From an uncultured Clostridia bacterium (GTDB taxonomy: Bacteria > Bacillota > Clostridia > Christensenellales > CAG-917): a DNA stretch of 64,000 nt. The notes beneath the pieces were generated by a model. It worked only from the letters and a program-made list of their open reading frames with translations, was not told where the DNA came from and did no database searches. Each line of letters starts with the position of its first letter. The stretch's first letter is position 1. A program made the position numbers and the translations under genes. Where the stretch lies: assembly GCA_944332815.1 (NCBI GenBank), contig CALVKQ010000008.1:1-64000 (forward strand), given 5' to 3'. This document shows positions 57,440 through 64,000 of the stretch, piece after piece.

Positions 57440-57965
57440 GACAAATATCATTCATTCCCGACGCACACTTATTCGGGGTGTGCTTGATTTACAACCCTTA
57501 TCCGGGACAACGGGGACGGGGTAAAAATGTTCAAATGTGGGCAAGCAACGCCCTCATTTGAACATTTGCGCCCCCAAGCCCCGCCGCAGGCGGGGACCCC
57601 GGCTTTACCCCGTCCCCTATTGTCCCAACGCGTTCCTGTTTCGGTATAACGTGGAGCATGAGCATGTGTACTTGAACACACTCCACGCTCATTCGAAGAC
57701 GGAATAATGCCCCATGCCCCACGTGCACTCTTTCGGGGCGTACTTGATTTACAACTTTCTCATTCGAAGACGGAACACCGCGCCGCTCAGCCAAACTTGC
57801 ACCGTGGGCGAGCATTCGCCCACGCTTGCAAGTCGCGGCGCGTTCAACCCCGTACACGATGCGCACTTATTCGGAGCGGAGCCGCAACAGGCGGCGACCG
57901 TGTGAGTGCCGAACCGAAGGTCCAGCGATTGTTACGCGAAGCGTCAATCGCGTCGCGCTAAACGA
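57440..57965 (-). repeat. Repeat block B, inverted relative to block A
   Basis: Reading the minus strand, segments appear in the same order as in block A at 20.25-20.93 kb: 57965-57905 (GACGCGATTGAC, TAACAATCGCT), the hairpin 57842-57779 (stem CGTGGGCG/CGCCCACG), the GTTCCGTCTTCGAATGAG unit, then the palindromic element 57626-57503 and further GCACGCC-type units. No gene is visible. Confidence 0.75.
57503..57626 (-). repeat. REPIN-like palindromic repeat, copy 3
   Basis: Ends GGGACAACGGGGACGGGGTAAA and TTTACCCCGTCCCCTATTGTCCC. Inner stem AAATGTTCAAATG with CATTTGAACATTT. The flank AACGCGTTCCTGTTTC is the reverse complement of the flank of copy 2. Confidence 0.8.
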
Positions 57966-58079
57966 ATAGTGCGCCGGCAATGCGCCATTCTCTTCGCGCA
58001 GCGGGCGCATTGCAAGCGGCATAACATGGCGGCTCCGTAAAGGTGCCGTCCTCGGAAGCAATCGTGCGCGAGCGCCGAA

Positions 58080-58135
58080 GGTTTCCCCCAAAATGGTGGG
58101 TTCCCTTTTAAGGGGGAACGATTTTGGGGGAAACC
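58080..58135. repeat. Long palindrome
   Basis: GGTTTCCCCCAAAAT (58080-58094) is exactly complementary to 58121-58135. Inner GGTTCCC/GGGGGAAC arms extend the fold. No T-tract; an intergenic palindromic repeat. Confidence 0.7.
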
Positions 58136-58216
58136 CGAAGGAAGGGGGCAAACAACACTCAAATTTTAGGAGGATTGTCCTCTATTCCGAGTGGGGGAGG
58201 AGTCCCGAATGGGGCT

Positions 58217-58244
58217 CCCCACAAAATGCATGCATTTTGTGGGG
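58217..58244. repeat. Perfect 28-bp palindrome
   Basis: CCCCACAAAATGCA joined directly to its reverse complement, flanked by GGGGCT and TCCCCGGG in the style of the repeats at 2335 and 57281. Adjacent bases 58230-58310 are the inverted counterpart of 20042-20115. Confidence 0.75.
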
Positions 58245-58414
58245 TCCCCGGGAAGGAGGGGGTACAATACTCCCATGTCAGGGGACGCAAGCCCAATTAA
58301 ACTTTATTCCCCACGCGCACTTATTCGGAGCGCGCTTGATCAGTAATTGTCTCATTCGAAGGCGGAATGCCCACTCTCTCACAAGTTCACGACTGTTGCG
58401 CGTATCGCGCATAT

Positions 58415-58445
58415 AAAAAGACGCAGGCGGTCGTCTGCGTCTTTT
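58415..58445 (-). terminator. Terminator of the GMP synthase subunit gene
   Basis: AAAAGACGCAG (58416-58426) pairs with CTGCGTCTTTT (58435-58445). The minus strand continues into TTTTTATA. Confidence 0.85.
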
Positions 58446-58481
58446 GTATGCTTTTATGTGCCGCATCGGGCAAAGAGAGGG

Positions 58482-59435
58482 TCACTCCCATTCGATGGTG
58501 GCAGGGGGTTTGGTGGTGATGTCGTAGACGACGCGGTTGACCCCTTTGACCTCTTTGACGATACGGGAGGAGGCGGCGCGGAGCACGGAGTAGGGCAGTT
58601 CCACCCAATCGGCGGTGACTGCGTCGTGCGTGTTGATGGCGCGCAGGGCGATCATGTGCTCATACGTTCTGCCGCCGGTGGCGTCCACACCGGTGGACAT
58701 GCTGTCGTTGATGATGGCGAAGTACTGCCACACTTTTGTGCCAAGTCCGGCTTTTTCTATCTCTTCGCGGAAGATAAAGTCCGCATCGCGCAGGATGTTC
58801 AGTTTTTCACGGGTGATCTCGCCTATGACGCGCACGCCCAGACCGGGACCGGGGAAGGGCTGACGGTCCACGATGAAGTCGGGCAGACCGAGTTCGCGTC
58901 CGACCTCGCGCACCTCGAATTTGTAAAGGTCGCGGACGGGTTCCACCAAGCCTTCGAAGCCGATGTTTTCGGGCAGACCGCCCACGTTGTGGTGGGACTT
59001 GACCAGCTTATTTTTGCCGTCGGTGCCGCTCTCGATGATGTCGGGGAGGATAGTTCCCTGCGCGAGGAACTCCACCTTGCCCAGCTTCTTTGCCTCTTCT
59101 TCGAAAACGCGGACGAATTCCTCACCGATGATCTTACGCTTCTTTTCGGGGTCGGAAACACCTTGGAGCTTGTCGAGGAAGCGGTCTTCCGCGTCCACTG
59201 CGACGAGGTTCATGCCGAACTGATCCTTGAACACTTGCTGCACTTGCTCGAATTCGCCCTTGCGGAGCAGCCCGTGATTGACGAAAACGCATATGAGGTT
59301 GTTGCCTATCGCTTTGTGGATGAGCGCGGCGCACACCGAGCTGTCCACGCCGCCGGAAAGCCCGAGCAGCACCTTTTTGTCACCGACCTGCGCGCGGATG
59401 GCGGCAACTTGTTTTTCGATGAAATTCTTGTCCAT
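58482..59435 (-). CDS. guaA: GMP synthase, ATP-pyrophosphatase subunit only
   Basis: A 317-aa protein equal to the C-terminal part of bacterial GuaA. The P-loop [22 protein letters not shown] (about 30-51), [14 protein letters not shown] (about 133), [34 protein letters not shown] and the C-terminal dimerisation end [17 protein letters not shown] are complete. It amidates XMP to GMP using ATP. The N-terminal glutaminase domain (about 190 aa) of the normal 510-525 aa enzyme is missing, as in archaeal two-subunit GMP synthase; a partner must be encoded elsewhere. ATG 59435 follows AGGAGG. Confidence 0.94.
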   Translation of the reverse strand: MDKNFIEKQVAAIRAQVGDKKVLLGLSGGVDSSVCAALIHKAIGNNLICVFVNHGLLRKGEFEQVQQVFKDQFGMNLVAVDAEDRFLDKLQGVSDPEKKRKIIGEEFVRVFEEEAKKLGKVEFLAQGTILPDIIESGTDGKNKLVKSHHNVGGLPENIGFEGLVEPVRDLYKFEVREVGRELGLPDFIVDRQPFPGPGLGVRVIGEITREKLNILRDADFIFREEIEKAGLGTKVWQYFAIINDSMSTGVDATGGRTYEHMIALRAINTHDAVTADWVELPYSVLRAASSRIVKEVKGVNRVVYDITTKPPATIEWE

Positions 59436-59550
59436 TTGTCCTCCTGTGACGAGGCGCAAGACGCGCCGACGCCGAATTTAGCGATCGCGGATATTATACA
59501 ATATTTTTTTTGTCAACACAAGCGCGCGAAAGGGCTTTGGAACAAAATCC

Positions 59551-60279
59551 TTATTCCAGTTCCAAATACCCTTCGTAAAGGTCGCGACGGGCTCCTTTTT
59601 CCGCCGCCGTGGTGAGGTATCTGCCGAACATATCTCCGCCCGTCCTGCCGAGCCGCGCCGCGTAAGTGCGGAAATCCTCCGCGTTGAGCATTTCCTGGGT
59701 GTCGGTGTCCACTTTCAGCAGCCCGAAGACGTACTCCTTTTCGGGCATGACCCGGCTTTCGTCAAAGGATATGAACTCGTGTTTTTCCTCCCCTTTGCGG
59801 CGGTGCAGCCCCGTGAGAGTGCAGTCGCGCAGCATGAGCTCTATGTCCGCTCGGCTGTCGTAAGTGAAAGGACGGAAAGCAGGGAGAGCCGCGTTCACCA
59901 TCACCTGTCCGCTGCCCGAAAGCGAGCGAGCGCGGCTGACGGCTTTCTCGCGTTCGCGTATGCGTTGCGCCGTGTGTTGCAAAGCGGCGATCTTGTCCGC
60001 GACGGCGTTCAGGTCGTCGTTGAGCAAAGCCTGCATGGCGTCCAGGTCTGCGCCGAAATAGGACTTTATCTTTTCGATCGGCATATCTAAACTGCGGTAT
60101 AGCACGACATCGAACACTTGCAGGAGATTTTGCAAAGACGGCGTGCGGTAATTGTTCTCGCCGTTGCGCTCAAACGTCACCAGCCCTTCGCTCTCCCAAA
60201 ACCGCAGTGTTGAGGCACGCACGCCCATGTTCGCCGCCACCTGCGAAATAAACTTGTCCGACTTCTCGTTTTTTTTCAT
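59551..60279 (-). CDS. MerR-family regulator of the adjacent MATE gene
   Basis: A 242-aa regulator. The MerR winged helix is at residues 8-75 (FISQVAANMGVRASTLRFWESEGLVTFERNGENNYRTPSLQNLLQVFDVVLYRSLDMPIEKI). A coiled coil follows (about 80-115), then a C-terminal effector-binding domain of about 120 aa with aromatic and acidic residues (FRPFTYDSRADIELML). It resembles multidrug-sensing members. It is divergent from the MATE gene and shares with it a promoter with a 19-bp spacer, so it is almost certainly its activator. Confidence 0.9.
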   Translation of the reverse strand: MKKNEKSDKFISQVAANMGVRASTLRFWESEGLVTFERNGENNYRTPSLQNLLQVFDVVLYRSLDMPIEKIKSYFGADLDAMQALLNDDLNAVADKIAALQHTAQRIREREKAVSRARSLSGSGQVMVNAALPAFRPFTYDSRADIELMLRDCTLTGLHRRKGEEKHEFISFDESRVMPEKEYVFGLLKVDTDTQEMLNAEDFRTYAARLGRTGGDMFGRYLTTAAEKGARRDLYEGYLELE

Positions 60280-60297
60280 TTTCCCTCGCCCATCTCC

Positions 60298-60328
60298 TTG
60301 ACATTAAAGTAACTTTAACGTTTATACT
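60298..60328 (+). promoter_or_regulatory. MerR-type promoter of the MATE gene
   Basis: TTGACA (60298-60303), a 19-nt spacer and TATACT (60323-60328). The spacer contains the perfect dyad TTAAAGT-A-ACTTTAA (60304-60318). An overlong 19-bp spacer filled by a palindrome is the signature of promoters that MerR proteins untwist to activate. Confidence 0.9.
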
Positions 60329-60368
60329 GTATCGGAAATGCGCGAGAAAATCAAGCGCGGAGAAGGGT

Positions 60369-61703
60369 ATGCTGAAAAAGTTTTTGCGGTTCGTGCTTCC
60401 GTCCATGGTGGCGTTTGCGTTCACGGGGCTTTACTCCATCGTGGACGGCTTTTTCGTGGGCAACAACGTCGGCGACGACGGGCTCGCGGCAATAAACGTG
60501 GCATATCCTCTCGTGGCGTTCATCAACGCGGTGGGCACGGGCATCGGTATGGGCGGCTCCGTCATGCTGTCTATGGCGAGAGGGCGCGGCGATACCGATT
60601 CCGAAAAGAGGTATCTCGGCAATACGCTGCTGTATCTTCTCATCGCGAGTGCGGTGGTCACCGCGGCGCTGCTCGGCGCATATCCCAAGCTCATAGACGC
60701 TTTCGGTGCGGAGGGAGCGGTCAACGCGTATGCGGACGACTACATCTTCGTGCTGGCGAGTTTTGCCGTGGTGCAGATCTTCTCGACGGGGTGCGTGCCC
60801 CTCCTGCGCAACTTCGGCGCGTCATTCGGGGCGATGTTCTCCATGTCGGCAGGCTTCATCACCAACATCGTGCTTGACTGGCTGTTCGTGGACTATCTCG
60901 CGGAGGGCGTGTACGGCGCGGCTGTGGCGACTGGCATAGGGCAGGTGGTCACCGTGCTGCCTTGCGCGGTATATCTTGCGGTAAAGATAAAACGCATGGG
61001 CAGGGGGGTCTTCCGTTTTTCGCTCGGCGAGATGTGGGACATCACGCGAGTGGGGATATCTCCGTTCGGAGTTTTGCTCTGTCCGCAGGTCATCACCGTG
61101 GTGTTGAACAAATTTCTTTTTGTTTACGGCGATTCGCTGTACGTCGCAGCCTATTCCGTCATCATGTACGTCTATTGCGTGGATCTGCTCCTGCTCCAAG
61201 GCGTGGGCGACGGCGCACAACCGCTCATTAGCCTGGTGCAGGGAGAGGGGGACCGCGCCTCCGTCTTAAAATTGCGAAATTACGCATATGTCACGGCTCT
61301 CATCGTTGCGGCGGTGGGTTTCGCCGCGCTGTTTGCGCTGCGCGACGTCATACCGGAGGTGTTCGGAGCAGGGGCATTCGCGGCGGCGGAATCGGCAAGG
61401 ATACTCCCTTATTTTGCAGGCAGCGCGCTGTTTACGGCGGTGAGCAAGATCACCGCGTCTTACTTCTACTCCATGGACCGCAACTCTTACGCGTACGCCA
61501 TAGTGTACGGCGAGGTGGCGGTGATACTCCTCTTCGTACTCACGCTGCCCGAAGCGATGGGCATAGACGGCGTGTGGATGTCCCTGCCCATCGCGCAGAT
61601 AGTGATCGCGGCGCTCGCCATGGCGCTCCTTTACGCCCTGCGCCGCAGGTTCAAAAAGTATCCGGACAAGCCCGTCTATTTCCGCGAAGCGCGAAGCGCA
61701 TAA
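60369..61703 (+). CDS. MATE-family efflux transporter
   Basis: A 444-aa polytopic protein with 12 predicted helices. The N-terminus FLRFVLPSMVAFAFTGLYSIVDGFFVGNNVGDDGLAAINVAYPLVAF is the usual MATE opening, and the homologous second half begins near residue 225 (WDITRVGISPFGVLLCPQVITVVLNKFLF). It exports cationic compounds by Na+ or H+ antiport. GGAGAAGG precedes the ATG. The MerR-type promoter suggests induction by its substrates. Three AGCGCATAA units are tandemly repeated at and after the stop codon (61694-61722). Confidence 0.93.
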   Translation: MLKKFLRFVLPSMVAFAFTGLYSIVDGFFVGNNVGDDGLAAINVAYPLVAFINAVGTGIGMGGSVMLSMARGRGDTDSEKRYLGNTLLYLLIASAVVTAALLGAYPKLIDAFGAEGAVNAYADDYIFVLASFAVVQIFSTGCVPLLRNFGASFGAMFSMSAGFITNIVLDWLFVDYLAEGVYGAAVATGIGQVVTVLPCAVYLAVKIKRMGRGVFRFSLGEMWDITRVGISPFGVLLCPQVITVVLNKFLFVYGDSLYVAAYSVIMYVYCVDLLLLQGVGDGAQPLISLVQGEGDRASVLKLRNYAYVTALIVAAVGFAALFALRDVIPEVFGAGAFAAAESARILPYFAGSALFTAVSKITASYFYSMDRNSYAYAIVYGEVAVILLFVLTLPEAMGIDGVWMSLPIAQIVIAALAMALLYALRRRFKKYPDKPVYFREARSA

Positions 61704-61767
61704 AGCGCATAAAGCGCATAACGCGCGTCCGCCGGCGCTATCTCGCAGGAGAGCCGGGCAGGGGAGT

Positions 61768-61903
61768 TTGCATTATTTCAGTGAGGCATATCAGGTGAGA
61801 GTTAGTATATCCTTGTGCGGTTTGTCTGCTCACAAGTTTCGGCTGTGTAAAGGCGTCGAAAGAGTTGTTTTGAGGGCGGTTCGTATTATTTCTGTGCGGC
61901 ATA
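61768..61903 (+). repeat. Diverged second copy of the 14.6-kb structured element
   Basis: 61832-61903 aligns with 14783-14845 over about 70 nt. The helix is conserved with changes such as GCAA/TTGC to ACAA/TTGT and CGGC/GCCG to CGGC/GTCG. The end motif CGTATTATTTCTGTGCGGCATA is repeated directly upstream at about 61773-61795 (CATTATTTCAGTGAGGCATA). The left inverted arm of copy 1 is missing. Confidence 0.65.
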
Positions 61904-61930
61904 TAAAAAGAGCGGCGTACGCCGCTCTTT
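61904..61930 (-). terminator. Terminator of the amino-acid ABC operon
   Basis: A perfect 24-nt palindrome (61907-61930, AAAGAGCGGCGT and complement). On the minus strand it continues into TTTTTATA. Confidence 0.85.
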
Positions 61931-61986
61931 CATATCATCTTGACCATGTGTCGTTGAACTTTGCGTGTTCGGACTGTTTTGCTTCG

Positions 61987-63051
61987 TCAGTCTTCCTGCG
62001 TTGAAGCGATGTCGGCTGTGGGGGAGAAGTCCTCGCCCGTATTCTGCTCGCGCGATTTGCGCAGGAAAAGTTTGGTCTTTTCGCTCTGCGGATGGTCGAA
62101 AACCTCGGTGGGAGTGCCCATTTCTTCTATCACGCCGCCCGACATGAAGATAACTTTGTCTGCCACGTTGCGCGCAAACTCCATCTCATGGGTGACGACG
62201 ATCATGGTCCTGTCGTCCGACCTCAGCCCTTTGATGACTTTAAGCACTTCGCCCGTGAGCTCGGGATCCAGCGCGGAGGTCGGCTCGTCGAAGCAGAGTA
62301 TGTCGGGAGAGAGTGCGAGCGCACGTGCGATGGCGACGCGCTGTTGCTGGCCGCCGGAGAGTTCGCAGGGGTACGCTTTTGCGCGGTCGCCCAGCCCGAC
62401 TCTGTCCAAAAGAGCCTGCGCCCTTTGGTCGATGTCGCCGAAAAGGCGCTCTTTCACCACGGTCTTGTCGGCGGCTATGCGGTTGCGAAACTCCACCATT
62501 TCGGCGTAATGCGCGGCTTTAAGCTGTTTTTTGCGCGCGTTAAGTGTCGATTTCGGCATGTCGCCTTCATTTGCCAGCGCCTCGAAGTCGGCTTTGTGAC
62601 GCGCGACGATCTCCGCTTTTTCGCGGCGCGCGGCTTGGTCTATCTCCGCACACTCTTTGCGGCTGCGCTCCTTGCCGAGCAGTTCCGCCGCAAGTTTGAT
62701 GTTGGTGATGGCGTTGTAGTGTGGGAAGAGGTTGAACTGCTGGAACACCAGCCCGAAGTGTAATCTCTTCTTGCGGATGTCGTCGGCGTTCTTTTTCGCC
62801 GCCACATTGCCGTCGAAGAGCACTTCTCCGTTCACGATTATCCTGCCTTCGTCTGCGGTTTCCAGGAAGTTAAGGCAGCGCAGCATTGTGGTCTTGCCGC
62901 TGCCGGAGGAGCCGATCACGGCAAGCACTTCGCCCCGATTTAATGTGAAATCGATGCCTTTCAGCACTTCGTGCGCGCCGAAACTCTTTTTGAGATCCTG
63001 CACTTCCAGCAAAGGCGCGTTGCTCTTTTCGGGATATTCCTTACTTGCCAT
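61987..63051 (-). CDS. Polar amino-acid ABC importer ATPase with helical insertion
   Basis: A 354-aa ATPase of the GlnQ/HisP type. Walker A GSSGSGKTT (48-56), Q-loop LVFQQFNLFPHYNAITNI (101-118), signature LSGGQQQRVAIARAL (231-245), Walker B ILCFDEPTSALDPE and H-loop VTHEME are intact. Residues about 127-205 are a highly charged helical insertion (KERSRKECAEIDQAARREKA and following) between Q-loop and signature, so the protein exceeds the usual 240 aa by over 100. AAGGTG precedes the ATG. Last gene of an SBP-permease-ATPase operon. Confidence 0.93.
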   Translation of the reverse strand: MASKEYPEKSNAPLLEVQDLKKSFGAHEVLKGIDFTLNRGEVLAVIGSSGSGKTTMLRCLNFLETADEGRIIVNGEVLFDGNVAAKKNADDIRKKRLHFGLVFQQFNLFPHYNAITNIKLAAELLGKERSRKECAEIDQAARREKAEIVARHKADFEALANEGDMPKSTLNARKKQLKAAHYAEMVEFRNRIAADKTVVKERLFGDIDQRAQALLDRVGLGDRAKAYPCELSGGQQQRVAIARALALSPDILCFDEPTSALDPELTGEVLKVIKGLRSDDRTMIVVTHEMEFARNVADKVIFMSGGVIEEMGTPTEVFDHPQSEKTKLFLRKSREQNTGEDFSPTADIASTQED

Positions 63052-63052
63052 A

Positions 63053-63733
63053 TCACACCTTATAGTAGTTGAGCTTCTTTTCTATAAAAGAGAAGAGCAG
63101 CGTGAGTATCCCGTTGAACACGAGATAGAAAGCGCCGGCATAGAACAGAGGCCATATCACCACATAGAGGCCCACGGCGTTCTTTGCCGCAAGTATTATC
63201 TCTATCACGCCCAATATCTGCGCCAGCGAGGTGTCCTTGACCAGGGTGATTATCTCGTTGGACATGGGAGGGATTATCCGCTTGACGACCTGTGGAAGCA
63301 CCACCAGGAAGAAAGTTTGAGGACGTGTCATCCCCAGCACCAGCGCGGCTTCGTTTTGTCCTTTCGGTATAGATTCTATGCCGCCGCGGAAAATCTCTGA
63401 GAAATAAGCGGCATAATTGATGACAAAAGCAATGCAGACAAATATGAAGTTCACATTTGCCATTGTCGTGCCGAAAAAGTCGGCTATCTCTCGGTTCAGG
63501 ACATCGAACAGATAACTCGGAATAAAGCTGATCACTATGATCTGCAACATCAACGGCGTGCCGCGTATCACCCAAACAAACGCTTTCGTGAGCAATTTGA
63601 GGGGCGTGAAACGCGTCATCGAACAAAATGCGATGAACAGACCAAGCGGAATTGCCGCCACCAAGGTGACGGCAAAAAGCAGTACGGTCAAACCGAATCC
63701 GTTTAACAGTTCGGCGGTTACTTCGGCAAACAT
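63053..63733 (-). CDS. Polar amino-acid ABC importer permease
   Basis: A 226-aa HisM/GlnP-type permease with about five helices. WVIRGTPLMLQIIVISF (about 54-70) and the EAA loop YFSEIFRGGIESIPKGQNEAALVLGMTRPQTFFLVVLPQVVKRIIPPMSNE (about 110-160) are typical. It forms the membrane channel with the ATPase encoded 1 bp downstream. No strong ribosome site is seen, so translation may depend on coupling with the upstream binding-protein gene 9 bp away. Confidence 0.94.
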   Translation of the reverse strand: MFAEVTAELLNGFGLTVLLFAVTLVAAIPLGLFIAFCSMTRFTPLKLLTKAFVWVIRGTPLMLQIIVISFIPSYLFDVLNREIADFFGTTMANVNFIFVCIAFVINYAAYFSEIFRGGIESIPKGQNEAALVLGMTRPQTFFLVVLPQVVKRIIPPMSNEIITLVKDTSLAQILGVIEIILAAKNAVGLYVVIWPLFYAGAFYLVFNGILTLLFSFIEKKLNYYKV

Positions 63734-63742
63734 ATCGGTTCG

Positions 63743-64000
63743 TTACAGCTCCATTCTCATTACGAGATCGCCTGCGGAGCCGCTTTCGACTGCGACGATC
63801 GCGTTTCTGGAGTTTTTGAGGAAGGCTGCGAGATCCGCATACTTCTCTTGATCGCCGGCTCTCACCACGCAGGTTTGTTTGTTGGCGAGATAAGGGATGC
63901 TGATGGTCAATTCTTTTTCGAGTTGAGGAGTTATTGTCATGCCGTTCCAAATGATATCGACCGACCCGGTTTCTATTTGGGGAACTTTCTGGTTCCAATC
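63743..64000 (-). CDS. Amino-acid ABC importer binding protein (partial)
   Basis: The C-terminal 85 residues of a family 3 solute-binding protein; the gene runs off the window end. The visible part, read from 64000, begins DWNQKVPQIETGSVDIIWNG and continues MTITPQLEKELTISIPYLANKQ. VDIIWNGMTITPE-like is the hallmark of amino-acid-binding proteins. It then has CVVRAGDQEKYADLAAFL and ends MRMEL. The open frame continues without a stop to the window edge. Confidence 0.9.
   Translation of the reverse strand, partial: DWNQKVPQIETGSVDIIWNGMTITPQLEKELTISIPYLANKQTCVVRAGDQEKYADLAAFLKNSRNAIVAVESGSAGDLVMRMEL

Noticed and set aside
59466..59515. Consensus promoter for the GMP synthase subunit gene
   Set aside because: TTGACA and TATAAT are both present on the minus strand but only 12 nt apart, too short for a sigma-A promoter. 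One of them may be used with another partner, so no promoter is called.

Overview
This 64 kb window is GC-rich, densely coded chromosomal DNA, probably from an uncultured gut-type member of the Clostridia (Firmicutes). That assignment is inference. It rests on strong AGGAGG-type ribosome sites, a SpoVT/AbrB sporulation regulator followed by YabM-like and MazG genes as in Bacillus, DnaI/DnaD-type primosome genes, a two-subunit glycine decarboxylase (gcvPA/gcvPB), and a tmRNA tag ending in ALAA. No phage, transposase, CRISPR array or rRNA operon was seen.

Layout. 1-1200: repeats, a G-quadruplex-like tract and tRNA-Val. 1200-5400: DUF6512, ArsR, YhiN-type flavoprotein and a MarR-M28 peptidase pair. 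5478-9150 (minus): dnaC-like/dnaD-like pair, then queT-mnmM behind a preQ1-I riboswitch. 9298-14323: flavin reductase, then spoVT-flippase-mazG-dus. 14560-14845: a 283-bp structured element with 28-bp terminal inverted repeats. 14877-19854: trmL, pgk, tpiA, gpmI. 19855-20941: a block of palindromic repeats. 20942-31506: antiporter, then an ABC transporter with two giant paralogous surface proteins. 31756-38171: patatin, polA, coaE, SDR, CMD-family protein, acetyltransferase. 38313-38674: tmRNA. 38841-39992: a small AT-rich cassette with a TIR-HicB fusion gene between 34-bp direct repeats. 40124-45899: membrane sialidase-like protein, metallo-hydrolase, esterase, DUF1538 transporter with two PII-like proteins. 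45998-52451: the complete glycine cleavage set with its lipoylation gene. 53354-57131: heterodimeric ABC exporter. 57132-58481: inverted partner of the first repeat block. 58482-64000: ATPase-only GMP synthase subunit, MerR/MATE pair and an amino-acid ABC importer cut by the window edge.

Functional threads. lplA, lpdA, gcvT, gcvH, gcvPA and gcvPB supply all four parts of the glycine cleavage system plus lipoate attachment to the H protein. pgk, tpiA and gpmI are the three-carbon part of glycolysis. queT and mnmM both serve tRNA wobble-position modification and sit behind one preQ1 sensor. The DUF1538 membrane protein is translationally coupled to the first of two PII-like proteins, suggesting a transporter with its own signalling subunits.

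The best candidate for an undescribed system is the TIR-HicB gene beside ssrA: an NADase-type TIR domain with its WxxxE glutamate, fused to a HicB-like antitoxin fold, under its own consensus promoter, between direct repeats. Next are the structured 283-bp element, whose partial second copy at 61.8 kb shows a compensatory base change, and the DUF1538/PII-like operon.
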